Shown piece by piece: positions 1 to 8,858 of a stretch of DNA of 64,000 nt. A model generated the notes under the pieces. The model saw nothing but the letters and a program-made list of their open reading frames with translations, searched no databases and was not told where the DNA came from. The position numbers and the translations under genes were made by a program. The stretch is from Virgisporangium aliadipatigenens (GTDB lineage: Bacteria > Actinomycetota > Actinomycetes > Mycobacteriales > Micromonosporaceae): positions 1 to 64,000 of the forward strand of contig NZ_BOPF01000040.1 in the NCBI RefSeq assembly GCF_016863615.1, given 5' to 3'. Positions within the stretch are counted from its first letter, which is position 1. Every line of letters starts with the position of its first letter.

Positions 1-2563
1 CGCCGATCGTGCCCGCGCCCGCCGTGGCGCCTGCGCCCGCCGTTGTGCTTGCGCCGGCTGAGGCGCCCGCGCCTGTTGTCATGCTCGCGGCGCCTGCGGT
101 CCCGGCGGTGCCCGGCACGCCCGCGGCCCCGTCCGCGTCCGACGCTCCCGCAGCACCGGTTCCGGAGGCCCCCGCCGCGCCCGCGGTGTCCGCGCCGAGC
201 ACGGCCGCCAACATGCCGTTGACCGACGGCCCGGTGTCGGCCGGTCCGGCAGCGCCGCTGCCCTGCGCCGCAGCCGAGCCTGCCGTCCCACCCGCGCCCG
301 GTCCGCCACCGGCATCCCCGCCGGTGGCTCCCTGCCCGGCGCCGATGCCCGCACCTGCGGCCGCGCCGGCCTGAGCGGCGCCCGGCCCACCTTGCGACCC
401 GGCCGCCGGCATCCCCGAAGCAGCCCCGGCGCCGGCCGTACCCGGCGCAGCGCCGGCAGCGCCCGGGACAGCTCCGTTGCCCGTGGTGCCCGGGACGGCC
501 CCGTTTCCAGTCGTGCCCGGAACGGATCCGGCAGCGCCCGCGACGGATCCAGCTCCGGGCGCGCCCGGGACCGATCCGACGCCCGGCGCGCCCGTTGCGA
601 CCTGACCGACCGCCCCGCTCACACCTGCGGCGCTTGTCCCGGCGACGAGCGCACCGGTGGCTCCGAGCGCCGCGGTGGTGCCGAGCGTCCCGGCCAGCCC
701 GGCGACACCGGGGCTCCCGAGGGTGCCCGCATCGGCGGGCGCACCAGAGGTTCCCGGCCCGCCCGGCGGGATGATCCCGGCCGCGACACCCGGAGCGGCG
801 GTCCCGCCCGGTCCGGCACCGACGGGACCGCGTGGGCCATCGGCCGCGCTTCCGGCTCCGGCGTCCTCGACTCCACCCGTCGCTCCGGCGACGCCTGCGG
901 CAGCCGCGGTCGCGGCCGCACCGCCGCCGGCCACGGATGCCCCCCGAGCGCCACCCGCTCCGGCTCCGGCGGCTGTGAGGCTCGACGCTCCATTGTGGAC
1001 ACCGGCACCGCTCGCGCCACCCGGACCGCCGGCGGCTGTGGGGCTCGACGCTCCACTGTGGACACCCGCACCGCTGACGCCACCGGGGGCGCCGATGCCG
1101 TTGGCGGGTCCCATGGCGGTGCCGCCGGCGTTCGTGGCACCGCTCGTGCCCGCGGCACCCACGCCGTTGGCCCCGACGGTGCCACCGGCGCCTGCACCAG
1201 CCGCGCTGCCGGTACCACCTGCACCGCCGGCACCACGCGCGCCGGCTCCGCCGCTTGTGCCGGCCACGCTGCCCGTGCCGGCCGTGCTCCCGGTGTACGC
1301 CGTGCCGCCGGTGCCCGTGCCGCCCAGGCCTGCGCCGCGCGCGCCGTTGGTGTCCGCGCCTGCGCCCACGCCGGTCGTGCCCGCGCCTGCGCCGCCTGCG
1401 CCTGCGCTCGTGCCGCCCGTGCCTGCGCCGCCCGCGCCGGTCGTGCCTGTGCCTGCGCCGCCTGTGCCCGCGCCGGTCGTGCCCGCGCCGGTCGTGCCTG
1501 CGCCGCCCGCGGCGGTTGTGCCCGCGGCGGCGGGGCCCGCGCCGGTCGCACCGGCGCCCGGTGCCTGTCCGGGGCGCGCGCCGGTGTCTCCGTCCACGGT
1601 CGGGACCGGGACCGCGGGCACGCCCGAGGGGACGTTCACGACGGTGCGAGCGGGCTCGCCGGACGCTGCGGATCCGTCGTCGCCCGACACGCGGCCGGTC
1701 GTCGGGCCGTCTCCGGCTGCCCGCGCGGCACCGGCGGCGTTCGTCGCGGCCGTCGGGTCCGCGGCGTCGTTCGTCGGCGTGGTGCCGGCCGGACCCCGCA
1801 GGCCGGCGGCGGCTGCCACGTCGGCGGCGGCCGGGCCGCCCTGGAGTGCCCCACCGGGAGCCTGTCCGGGACGCGCGCCGGTGTCGCCGTCGGCGGTGGG
1901 CACCGGGACCGCCGGAACGCCGGCCGGCGCGTTCACCGCCACGCGGTCCGCGGCCGCGGCGGCACGGGCGTCGGCCGCTGCGTCGGCGGCGCGGGCGGAC
2001 TCCCTGTAGCGCTTCGCGGCAGCGTCCCGCGCGTCCGCGGCAGCGTCCCGCGCGTCGGCGGCGCGGGCGGATTCGCGGTGGCGTTCTGCGGCGGCTGCGG
2101 CGTTGCGGGCGCTCGCGGAGCGGGCGTTCATGCTGTCGGCGAGGGCGGCTCCGGTGCGTGCGGACCGGTCGAGGAGGTCCCGCTCGACCCGCGTTCGCAG
2201 CGAACTGTCCACGGCGGGCTGATAGGCGCTCAACGACGGGCCGATGCTGGTGACCGAGGCGGCCGCCGAACCGTCGCCGGGCGGCTGGTACTCAAGCCGG
2301 TCCTGGTGCGCGTAGCGGGTCGACGGCTCCCACCGCGCCGGCGCGGCGATGAACGTCGTCTGCTCCCGCGGCTTACGCGGCGGTGGGCGCAACGCGTGCG
2401 TTCCGGTGTGCGGCGGGTCCTCGTGGCGTTGCTGCTGACGGTCCCGGCCCAGGTTCGACAGCACGGCGTCGAACCGCGCATCCGACGCGGGATCGCGATG
2501 GTAGCTGCCGGAGCGGTCGTAGGATCCGTTGCTGCCCAGCAGCCTGTCGATCGGCAGTATCAC
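1..2563 (-). CDS. fliK: FliK-like flagellar hook-length control protein, Gly/Ala-rich, 3' end outside window
   Basis: Open in one frame from a GTG at 2563 down to base 1, so at least 854 residues, with the C-terminus outside the window. The GTG overlaps the TGA of the preceding hydrolase gene (GTGA). The first 150 or so residues are charged, followed by Ala/Arg-rich helical repeats of the ARDAAAD type. Two copies of GVPAVPVPT[AV]DGDTGARPGQ follow, then about 500 residues of Gly/Ala/Thr low-complexity sequence (GAGTGG-like runs). FliK is inferred from position, after fliH-fliI-fliJ in a flagellar operon, and from the long disordered region typical of hook-length rulers. The conserved FliK C-terminal domain is not visible here, so another secreted flagellar protein is possible. 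Confidence 0.6.
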   Translation of the reverse strand, partial: MILPIDRLLGSNGSYDRSGSYHRDPASDARFDAVLSNLGRDRQQQRHEDPPHTGTHALRPPPRKPREQTTFIAAPARWEPSTRYAHQDRLEYQPPGDGSAAASVTSIGPSLSAYQPAVDSSLRTRVERDLLDRSARTGAALADSMNARSASARNAAAAAERHRESARAADARDAAADARDAAAKRYRESARAADAAADARAAAAADRVAVNAPAGVPAVPVPTADGDTGARPGQAPGGALQGGPAAADVAAAAGLRGPAGTTPTNDAADPTAATNAAGAARAAGDGPTTGRVSGDDGSAASGEPARTVVNVPSGVPAVPVPTVDGDTGARPGQAPGAGATGAGPAAAGTTAAGGAGTTGAGTTGAGTGGAGTGTTGAGGAGTGGTSAGAGGAGAGTTGVGAGADTNGARGAGLGGTGTGGTAYTGSTAGTGSVAGTSGGAGARGAGGAGGTGSAAGAGAGGTVGANGVGAAGTSGATNAGGTAMGPANGIGAPGGVSGAGVHSGASSPTAAGGPGGASGAGVHNGASSLTAAGAGAGGARGASVAGGGAAATAAAAGVAGATGGVEDAGAGSAADGPRGPVGAGPGGTAAPGVAAGIIPPGGPGTSGAPADAGTLGSPGVAGLAGTLGTTAALGATGALVAGTSAAGVSGAVGQVATGAPGVGSVPGAPGAGSVAGAAGSVPGTTGNGAVPGTTGNGAVPGAAGAAPGTAGAGAASGMPAAGSQGGPGAAQAGAAAGAGIGAGQGATGGDAGGGPGAGGTAGSAAAQGSGAAGPADTGPSVNGMLAAVLGADTAGAAGASGTGAAGASDADGAAGVPGTAGTAGAASMTTGAGASAGASTTAGAGATAGAGTIG
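969..1094. repeat. Two tandem 63-bp units inside the fliK-like gene
   Basis: Two adjacent units with a 63-bp offset (GCGGCTGTG starts at 969 and again at 1032) differ at only some positions. They encode GAGVH[SN]GASS[PL]TAAG-type peptides in the minus-strand reading frame. The period is a multiple of three, so the repeat can change copy number without breaking the frame. Confidence 0.75.
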
Positions 2564-3507
2564 GACGTCAGTCCTTCCAGTGCGGCGAGGGCCGCCTTCA
2601 CCTTGGGCACGTAGGCCCGGGTCTCCGCGTACGGCGGGATGCCCCCGTACTTGCGCACGGCGCCGCTGCCGGCGTTGTACGCCGCGAGGGCGAGGTCGAG
2701 GTCGCCCCCGAACTCCCGGATGTTGCTGCGCAGCAGCCGCGCGGCCCCGTCGACGGCCTGCGCCGGGTCGAACGGGTCGGCGACGCCCAGCGACTTCGCG
2801 GTCGCCGGCATGATCTGCATGAGCCCGCGCGCACCGGCGGAACTCACCACGCGCGGGTCGTAGTCCGACTCGACCTTGGCGACGGCGGCGAGCAGCCGCG
2901 GCGAGATCCCGTGCCGCACACCGGCGGCGTTGAACAACTCGGCGTACGGCACCCCCGCGACGCCGCCCGCGGGTCGCATGTTCGCGGGGAGGACGCCCGG
3001 ATATCCGGGAGTGTCCACAGTGGACGGCAGAACCCGGCGGATGGCCGTCGGCGTCCCGTTCACCTTCTGGATGCGCACCTTCTCGCCCGGCCGGGGCGCG
3101 GCGATCATCATGCCGTCGCCGACGTACATGCCGATGTGGTCGACCGGGGAGTGAAACGCCAGCAGGTCCCCGGGCTTCGCCTGCGCCATGCTCGGGACGG
3201 CGGTGCCGACGCGGGCCTGGTCGGCGGCGATGCGCGGCAGCTTCACCCCGATGTCGGCGAACGCCCGCTGCATCAGCCCCGAGCAGTCGAGTCCCTTGGC
3301 GGGGTCGGTGCCGCCCCACACGTAGGGCACGCCGAGATACTGCTTGGCGGCCGCCACCGCATCGGTCGCCGTGACGTTCCGCGCGCCGGTGGCGCCCTGC
3401 GCCGAACTGAGCGCGGCGGCGAAGTCCCCGCCGGAGGCGGCGACCCGGTGGTATCCGAGCTGGTCGCGCAGTTGCGAGACGCGCGCCAGTACGTCGGTCA
3501 CTGCCAC
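2560..3507 (-). CDS. NlpC/P60 endopeptidase-lytic transglycosylase fusion, flagellar peptidoglycan hydrolase
   Basis: A 315-residue protein with two wall-cutting domains. An NlpC/P60 domain lies at about 50-160, with the catalytic Cys in LDCSGLM (Cys75) and His in VDHIGMYVG (His124). A C-terminal SLT transglycosylase domain lies at about 185-300, with the catalytic Glu in KVESDYDP (Glu213) and the GLMQIMP and AYNAGSGAV motifs. No signal peptide is visible, so export through the flagellar secretion apparatus is plausible, as for FlgJ. It sits between fliJ and fliK and probably opens the wall for the rod. GTG 3507 has AGAGGAG upstream, and a second GTG at 3501 overlaps the fliJ stop. The role is inferred from domains and operon position. 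Confidence 0.85.
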   Translation of the reverse strand: MAVTDVLARVSQLRDQLGYHRVAASGGDFAAALSSAQGATGARNVTATDAVAAAKQYLGVPYVWGGTDPAKGLDCSGLMQRAFADIGVKLPRIAADQARVGTAVPSMAQAKPGDLLAFHSPVDHIGMYVGDGMMIAAPRPGEKVRIQKVNGTPTAIRRVLPSTVDTPGYPGVLPANMRPAGGVAGVPYAELFNAAGVRHGISPRLLAAVAKVESDYDPRVVSSAGARGLMQIMPATAKSLGVADPFDPAQAVDGAARLLRSNIREFGGDLDLALAAYNAGSGAVRKYGGIPPYAETRAYVPKVKAALAALEGLTS

Positions 3508-3935
3508 GTGTGCTCCTCTTCCGATGACCGGTGTCGGGAGGTGACGAGGTCGTCGACCTCCATCGCCTCGGCGTGCTCCGCCGCCCTGCGCCGGGCGAGC
3601 GCGTGCCGTTCCGCCAGCTTCTCCATGGCCTTGCGCTGCGCGGCGGCGGCCGCCAGTTCGACCGTGCTCGTCTCGACGACCCGCGCGGCGTCGGCGGCCG
3701 CGGTGACGGAGGCGCTGAGGACGGCCGCCATCGCCTGGCGCGCGGAGAGGGCGGCGGCGAGGGCCTGCGCGGTGTCCGGGTTGACGGCGCAGGCGGCGTC
3801 GAGGGTGGCGGCCTGCTGGTGCACGAGGCCCTCGGCGGCCTCGGCGTCGGCGCGCGCCTTGGCGGCGGCGGCCTTGGCGACGCTCTCCTGCGCCTGCCGG
3901 GCGCGCAGCACGCCCGCGAGCCGGAATCTCGCCAT
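3498..3935 (-). CDS. fliJ: Flagellar export chaperone FliJ
   Basis: A 145-residue, almost entirely alpha-helical protein beginning MARFRLAGVLRARQ, with long Ala/Arg/Glu coiled coil throughout. The length, coiled-coil character and place directly after fliI match FliJ, the stalk-like cytoplasmic component of the flagellar type III export ATPase. FliJ proteins share little sequence, so the assignment rests mainly on position and shape. The ATG at 3935 overlaps the fliI stop as ATGA. A longer frame extends upstream but runs through fliI and is not used. Confidence 0.8.
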   Translation of the reverse strand: MARFRLAGVLRARQAQESVAKAAAAKARADAEAAEGLVHQQAATLDAACAVNPDTAQALAAALSARQAMAAVLSASVTAAADAARVVETSTVELAAAAAQRKAMEKLAERHALARRRAAEHAEAMEVDDLVTSRHRSSEEEHTWQ

Positions 3936-5239
3936 CAGACGTCTCCTTCGGACAGCAGCGTGGCCAGGGCCATCCAGGCGTCGTAGGCGCTGCTCTGGTC
4001 GGTCATGTCCTGGCGCAGGAACGCGTCGATGCGCGGTTGCAGCGCGCGCCCGCGGTCGGCGTCGGGGTTGGTGCCGGGGACGTAGGCGCCGATCTCGACG
4101 AGTTCGCGGATCTCCCGGCCGGCGGCCATGATGCGCCGCAGTTCGTTGGCGGCGGCGCGCTGCGCGGGCGTGGTCACCGCGCCGGCCACCCGCGAGATCG
4201 ATTCGAGCACGTCGATGCTGGGGAAGTGCCCGGTGGTAGCGAGCCGCCGGTCCAGGACGATGTGTCCGTCGAGGATCGACCTGGCCGCGTCGGCGATGGG
4301 TTCGTTGTGGTCGTCGCCTTCCACGAGAACGGTGTAGAGCCCCGTGATGCTGCCGACCGGCCCCGGCCCGGCGCGTTCCAGCAGCCGCGGCAGCATCGCG
4401 AAGGTCGACGGCGGGTAGCCGCGCGTGGCGGGCGGTTCTCCCGCGGAGAGCCCCACCTCGCGTTGCGCCATGGCGGCGCGGGTCAGGCTGTCCATCAGCA
4501 GCAGCACGTCCTTGCCCGCGTCGCGGAACCACTCGGCGATGCGCGTGGCGACGAAGCAGGCCCGCAACCGGACCAGCGGCGGCTGGTCGGACGTGGCGAT
4601 GACGACGATGGCGCGGGACAGGCCCTCCTCGCCGAGGTCGTGTTCGAGGAACTCGCGCACCTCGCGCCCGCGTTCGCCGACGAGGCAGACGACGGTCAGT
4701 TCGGCCTCGGTGCCGCGGGTGATCATCGACATGAGGCTGGACTTGCCGACCCCGGAACCGGCGAAGATCCCCATGCGTTGCCCGCGCCCGCACGGCACCA
4801 GGGTGTCCAGGGCCCGGACGCCGAGCGGCAGCGACTCGTTGACGAGCTTGCGGTGCAGGGCGTTCGGGGGAACGGCGTCCACGGTGACGGCGGCGCAGTC
4901 CAGCGGCAGCGGCCTGCCGTCCATCGGCCGGCCCAACCCGTCGAGCACCCGCCCGCGCAACCCGAACCCGACGGGGATCTGCAGCGGCCCGCCCGTGGTG
5001 GTGACGACGGCGCCCGCGGAGATTCCCTCGGTCGGCCCGAGCGGCAGGCAGGTGAGCTTGCCGTGGTCGATGGCGACGACCTCGGCCGGCACCCGCCCGT
5101 TCACGATCAGCAGGTCGCCCACCGCCCCGTCGATGCCGGTGACGGCGACGGAGAGGCCGACGACGGAGGTGACCCGCCCGCTGACGAGCGGCCGGGCGGC
5201 CGCGATCGCCGGTTCCATCATCTCGGTGATCGTCAGCAT
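3935..5239 (-). CDS. fliI: Flagellum-specific export ATPase FliI
   Basis: A 434-residue F1-beta-like ATPase that drives unfolding and export of rod, hook and filament subunits. The Walker A sequence GIFAGSGVGKSS lies at about 164-175, and a Walker B-type segment reads DVLLLMDSLTRAAMAQREVGLSAGEPP (given here in part as VLLLMDSLTRAAMAQ). The family signature around RGYPPSTFAMLPRLLERAG is present. The length is normal for FliI. The start at 5239 overlaps the fliH stop (ATGA), and the end overlaps fliJ, indicating translational coupling across fliH-fliI-fliJ. The ATPase is expected at the cytoplasmic face of the basal body with FliH. Confidence 0.97.
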   Translation of the reverse strand: MLTITEMMEPAIAAARPLVSGRVTSVVGLSVAVTGIDGAVGDLLIVNGRVPAEVVAIDHGKLTCLPLGPTEGISAGAVVTTTGGPLQIPVGFGLRGRVLDGLGRPMDGRPLPLDCAAVTVDAVPPNALHRKLVNESLPLGVRALDTLVPCGRGQRMGIFAGSGVGKSSLMSMITRGTEAELTVVCLVGERGREVREFLEHDLGEEGLSRAIVVIATSDQPPLVRLRACFVATRIAEWFRDAGKDVLLLMDSLTRAAMAQREVGLSAGEPPATRGYPPSTFAMLPRLLERAGPGPVGSITGLYTVLVEGDDHNEPIADAARSILDGHIVLDRRLATTGHFPSIDVLESISRVAGAVTTPAQRAAANELRRIMAAGREIRELVEIGAYVPGTNPDADRGRALQPRIDAFLRQDMTDQSSAYDAWMALATLLSEGDV

Positions 5240-5913
5240 CACGTCGCCTCCTCCGTACCGAGCAGGACCGCGCGGGCGCGGGCGACGGAGTCCTGGATCC
5301 GGGACTCGATCGTGGTGGCGTCGCACTCGACGACGGCGTCGCCGGGTCCGAGCGTCGGGTCGGCGACGATCACCAGGTCGCGCCCCTCCGTGGAGAACGT
5401 CCCGGGCAGCGTGCCGGCGTCGGACGGGCTCATCCGCACGATCGCGGCCCGCCCGGGCGGGGCGAACGCGAGCGCGCGCCCCAGGGCGTCCCGGCCGGGG
5501 TCGGTGGCGCTGGCCAGTTCCCGACCGATGATCGTCTCGGCGAGGGTGAACGCCGCCCGGACGAGATCGGCCTGCATGCCCTCGATGCTCGGCACGGCCC
5601 GCTGCTCGAAGCGTTCGACGGCGGCCATGACGGCACCGAGGACCCGCGCGACGACCTCCTCCTGCGCGGCGAGCGCGGCGCGGGCCTCCGTGTCGAACCG
5701 GGCACGCGCCTCGCGGGCGCCCTCCTCGGCGGCCCGGCGCCCCTCGGCCCAGCCGGCCGCGTAGCCCGCCGCCTGCGCCTCCCGGCGCAGCTTCTCGGCC
5801 AGTTCGCCGGGCAGTTGCGGCCCCAGTGCCAGCGGCACGTCGAAGCGCGCGGCCTGCACGGTTCCGGCGTCGGCGGCCCGGACCACCCCGGGTTCAGGCG
5901 ACCATCTGGTCAT
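5239..5913 (-). CDS. fliH: Flagellar assembly protein FliH
   Basis: About 224 residues. An N-terminal charged segment is followed by a long Ala/Glu/Arg helix (about 38-100), then a V-type ATPase E-subunit-like C-terminal domain containing LAETIIGRELA and DAVVECDATTIESRI. FliH binds FliI and holds the export ATPase at the C-ring. ATG 5913 is preferred because GGGG lies five bases upstream; an in-frame GTG at 5919 is the alternative. Either way the gene begins inside the last codons of fliG and ends in an ATGA overlap with fliI. Sequence conservation in this family is low, but the motifs and order agree. Confidence 0.9.
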   Translation of the reverse strand: MTRWSPEPGVVRAADAGTVQAARFDVPLALGPQLPGELAEKLRREAQAAGYAAGWAEGRRAAEEGAREARARFDTEARAALAAQEEVVARVLGAVMAAVERFEQRAVPSIEGMQADLVRAAFTLAETIIGRELASATDPGRDALGRALAFAPPGRAAIVRMSPSDAGTLPGTFSTEGRDLVIVADPTLGPGDAVVECDATTIESRIQDSVARARAVLLGTEEAT

Positions 5914-6904
5914 CGTCACCCCGTGTGATCATGATCTGGCCGGACTCCTCCAGGGCCCGGATCGCCTGAACGATCTTGGCCTGGGCGTCCTCGACGGTCT
6001 TCAGGCGCTGCGGCCCGAGCAGTTCGATCTCCTCGGCGAGGTTCTCGGCGGCCCGCTCGGACATGTTCTTGAGAACCTTCATCCGCACGTCCTCCTTGAC
6101 GCCCTTGAGCGCCACGGACAGGTCGCCGGTCTCCACCTGGCGCAGCACCAGCTGCACGGCCCGGTCGTCGAGCGTCGTGATGTCCTCGAAGACGAACATC
6201 TGCGCGCGCACCTCTTCGGCCAGCTCCGGGTTCCGCTCGGTGAGCCCCTCGAGGATCATGCGCTCGGTCGCCCGGTCGGAACGGTTGATGATGTCGACCA
6301 GCGGCTGCAGGCCACCGACGCTGGACAGGTCGCTGGGCTGCAGCACGGACGACAGCTTCCGTTCCAACGTCGTCTCCACCTGGCGCACGATGTCCGGCGA
6401 GGTGCGGTCCATCACGGCGATCCGGTTGGCGACGTCGGCCTGGAGGTCGCCGGTGAGGCCGGACAGGATCTGCGACGCCTGGCTGGCGTGCAGGTGCGCG
6501 AGCACGAGGGCGACCGTCTGCGGGTGCTCGTCCTGGAGGAACGACAGCACCTGCCGCGGGTCGGCGCGCTGCAGGAAGTTGAACGGCAGGTCGCGGAACG
6601 TCGCCGACAGCCGGCCCGCGATCTCGTCGGCCCGTTCGTCGCCCAGAGAGGCGCGCAGCAGTTCGCGGGCCACGTCCATACCGCCGCTGGCGGCGTGCCG
6701 CTGCGCGGTCAGCATCGTGTGGAACTCGTCCAGCACCCCGTCGGCGAGGTCGTGATCGATCATGCCGAGCCGCACGACCTCGGCGGTCAGCTCCTCCACC
6801 TCGGTCTCGCGCATCGTGGCGAGCACCTTCGCGGCGTTCTCCTTGCCCATCTGGATCAACATGACCGCGGCCTTGCGAACGCCGCTCACATCCTCGGTGG
6901 TCAC
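5894..6904 (-). CDS. fliG: Flagellar motor switch protein FliG
   Basis: A 336-residue protein of normal length. It shows the N-terminal FliF-binding domain (VRKAAVMLIQMGKE), the middle-domain motif EHPQTVALVLAHL at about 130-142 with the conserved EHPQ, and the charged C-terminal torque helix region (FEDITTLDDRAVQLVLRQVE, KNMSERAAENLAEE). FliG sits on the MS ring and turns stator ion flow into rotation and switching. The GTG start at 6904 is preceded by GGAGGAGC from the end of fliF, three bases after the fliF stop. fliG overlaps the start of fliH. Confidence 0.98.
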   Translation of the reverse strand: MTTEDVSGVRKAAVMLIQMGKENAAKVLATMRETEVEELTAEVVRLGMIDHDLADGVLDEFHTMLTAQRHAASGGMDVARELLRASLGDERADEIAGRLSATFRDLPFNFLQRADPRQVLSFLQDEHPQTVALVLAHLHASQASQILSGLTGDLQADVANRIAVMDRTSPDIVRQVETTLERKLSSVLQPSDLSSVGGLQPLVDIINRSDRATERMILEGLTERNPELAEEVRAQMFVFEDITTLDDRAVQLVLRQVETGDLSVALKGVKEDVRMKVLKNMSERAAENLAEEIELLGPQRLKTVEDAQAKIVQAIRALEESGQIMITRGDDDQMVA

Positions 6905-6907
6905 CGG

Positions 6908-8542
6908 TCAGCTCCTCCGGTCCGCGAGCCATCCGCGCAGCAGCGCGGCCACCTCCTCCGGCTGTTGCTCGACCATCGACGAGATGTCGCGCTGCCGTTC
7001 GGCACGCAGCCGTTCGTCGTCGGACGGCCCGCCCGGCCCGGCCTCCAGTTCGCCCGCGGCACCGCTGCCGCCGCCGAGCGCCTGCGCACCGCCGCCGGCG
7101 CTGAGCGCGGCCTGTTCGGCCTCGAAGCGGGCGATCTCCGCCTGCAGCGCCTTCTCCAGCCGCTTGGTGCGCCGGCGGCTGCTGATCCAGGCGAACAGCA
7201 GCAGCAGGAGCACGCCGCCGATCGCCGCGCCGGTCTTGATCTGCTGCATGAGGGCGCTCGTCGCGTCGGCCTTCTCCGCTTCCTGCAGCTCCTTGGCCGC
7301 GTTCGCCGCCGCCGTCTTGTCGAACTGCATCGCCGAGACCGCGATCGTGTCGCCGCGCTGCGGGTCGAGGCCCAACGCGGCGGAGACGATCTGCTGCAGC
7401 TGCGCCTCGTTTGCGCCCTTGATCGCGTCGGAGTTCAGCACCACGGCGACCGAGAGCTTGCGCACCGAACCGGGGGCCGACCGGCGGGTCTCCCGCACGA
7501 CGCCGACCGCGTTGTTGCGGGTCTCCGTGGTCTTGTCGTAGTTGCCGACCCCCGAACCCTGCTCGCCGGGCGGCGCCTGCACGTTGTCCGGCCCGAGCAC
7601 GCCGGTGGCGCCGCCGTTGCTGTTGCCGATGTAGCGCTCCGTCTCGGTCTGCTCCGACAGCGGCGGGGTGTTCGGGTCGGCCACGTACTTCTCGGTCTTC
7701 GTCTCGGTGTTGTCGTAGTCGAGATCGGCCGTCACGTGCGCCTTCGCGTTGCCCGGCCCGACCACGGTGTCCAGCAGCTGCGTCAGCGAGGTGCCCAGGC
7801 GGGTCTCGTAGTCCGTCGTGGCGCGGGTGCGCTGGTCGCCGGCCGCGCTGCTGCCGCCACCCGCCTGCGCCGAGTCGCCGGAGGAGAGCACCTGGCCGTC
7901 GGCGCCGACGACGGTCACGTTCGCCGGTTCGAGGCCCTCGATGCTGGAGGCGACGAGGTGCACCACCGCCTGCACCTGATCGCCGGTGAGCGGCTTGTTC
8001 TTGTTGGTCGCCACGAGCACCGAGGCCGTCGGCGGCTTCTGTTCGTCCGCGAAGACGTTCTCCTGGGGGATGGCGAGGTGCACGGTGGCGGTTCGGACGT
8101 CGTCCATCGACTTGATCGTCTTGGCCAGTTCGCCCTCCATCGCGCGCCGGTAGCCGACCTGCTGCATGAACTCGGACGTCATCACGTTCTGCTTGTCCAG
8201 CAACGAGTAGCCGTTGTCGGTGTCGGCCGGCAGTCCCTGGCCGCTCATCGTCAGCCGCAGGTCGTAGACCTGTTCCTTCGGCACCAGGATCGTGTTGCCG
8301 CCGTCGGCCAGCTGGTACGGAACGCCCTCCGCGTTGAGCTGTTCGACGATCGCCGCCGCGTCGGAGGCCGCGAGGCTGGAGTACAGCGGCGCGTACGTCG
8401 GCGCCTGCACCCACACCGAGAAGAAGTAGCCGCCGACGGCCAGCGCGACGACCGCCACGATGGTGACGGCCTTCTGCCCCGCGGAGAACGAGCCGAACGT
8501 GCTCGCGATCCGCTTGAGCGCTGCGGTGACCCGGTCACGCAT
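6908..8542 (-). CDS. fliF: Flagellar MS-ring protein FliF
   Basis: A 544-residue integral membrane ring protein. The first membrane helix is at about 24-46 (VTIVAVVALAVGGYFFSVWV) and the second near 435-455 (GAAIGGVLLLLLFAWI). Between them are YscJ/FliF ring-building motifs such as PLYSSLAASDAAAIVEQL, YRRAMEGELAKTI and VRTATVHLAIPQ. The cytoplasmic tail ends with VAALLRGWLADRRS, the FliG-binding segment. The ATG at 8542 overlaps the fliE stop as ATGA. FliF is the platform on which the export gate, rod and switch assemble. Confidence 0.98.
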   Translation of the reverse strand: MRDRVTAALKRIASTFGSFSAGQKAVTIVAVVALAVGGYFFSVWVQAPTYAPLYSSLAASDAAAIVEQLNAEGVPYQLADGGNTILVPKEQVYDLRLTMSGQGLPADTDNGYSLLDKQNVMTSEFMQQVGYRRAMEGELAKTIKSMDDVRTATVHLAIPQENVFADEQKPPTASVLVATNKNKPLTGDQVQAVVHLVASSIEGLEPANVTVVGADGQVLSSGDSAQAGGGSSAAGDQRTRATTDYETRLGTSLTQLLDTVVGPGNAKAHVTADLDYDNTETKTEKYVADPNTPPLSEQTETERYIGNSNGGATGVLGPDNVQAPPGEQGSGVGNYDKTTETRNNAVGVVRETRRSAPGSVRKLSVAVVLNSDAIKGANEAQLQQIVSAALGLDPQRGDTIAVSAMQFDKTAAANAAKELQEAEKADATSALMQQIKTGAAIGGVLLLLLFAWISSRRRTKRLEKALQAEIARFEAEQAALSAGGGAQALGGGSGAAGELEAGPGGPSDDERLRAERQRDISSMVEQQPEEVAALLRGWLADRRS

Positions 8543-8856
8543 CAGGCCTGCATCCTCATGATCTCGTTGAAGGCGTCGACGGCCTTGTTACGGATCGCCA
8601 CGGTCAGCTGGGTGGTGAGCGAGGCCTCGGTGGCGGCCACCATGTACTCGTGAACGTCCTCCAGCGTGCCGGTCGCCGCCTGCACGGCGAGGTCGTCGGC
8701 CCGGTCCTGCACGCCCTGCACCCGGGCGATGCTGTTGCCGAGCACGTCGGCGAAGTTCACGCCGCCGGCCATGGTGGTGCTGTCGTCGCCGGCCGGGGGA
8801 GCCACCACGGACGGGACGGAGATCGGCAGCACCGGGGAGATGGGGGTGATGGTCAT
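8542..8856 (-). CDS. fliE: Flagellar hook-basal body protein FliE
   Basis: A 104-residue rod-MS-ring junction protein. A short Pro-rich N-terminus is followed by the helical FliE core: [20 protein letters not shown], then the conserved end [18 protein letters not shown]. FliE is among the first substrates exported and connects FliF to the rod. It starts two bases after flgC and overlaps fliF by ATGA, so it is part of the flgB-to-fliK unit. The length is typical. Confidence 0.95.
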   Translation of the reverse strand: MTITPISPVLPISVPSVVAPPAGDDSTTMAGGVNFADVLGNSIARVQGVQDRADDLAVQAATGTLEDVHEYMVAATEASLTTQLTVAIRNKAVDAFNEIMRMQA

Positions 8857-8858
8857 GG

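Noticed and set aside
392-2614. 740-residue plus-strand frame at the window start, with other long frames there
   Set aside because: Arg/Gly/Ala-only composition; it is antisense, codon for codon, to the continuous minus-strand frame that begins at 2563 in an operon with GTGA coupling.
5916-8414. 832-residue minus-strand frame across fliF and fliG
   Set aside because: It is in a different frame from fliF and fliG and consists of Arg/Gly/Asp runs only.
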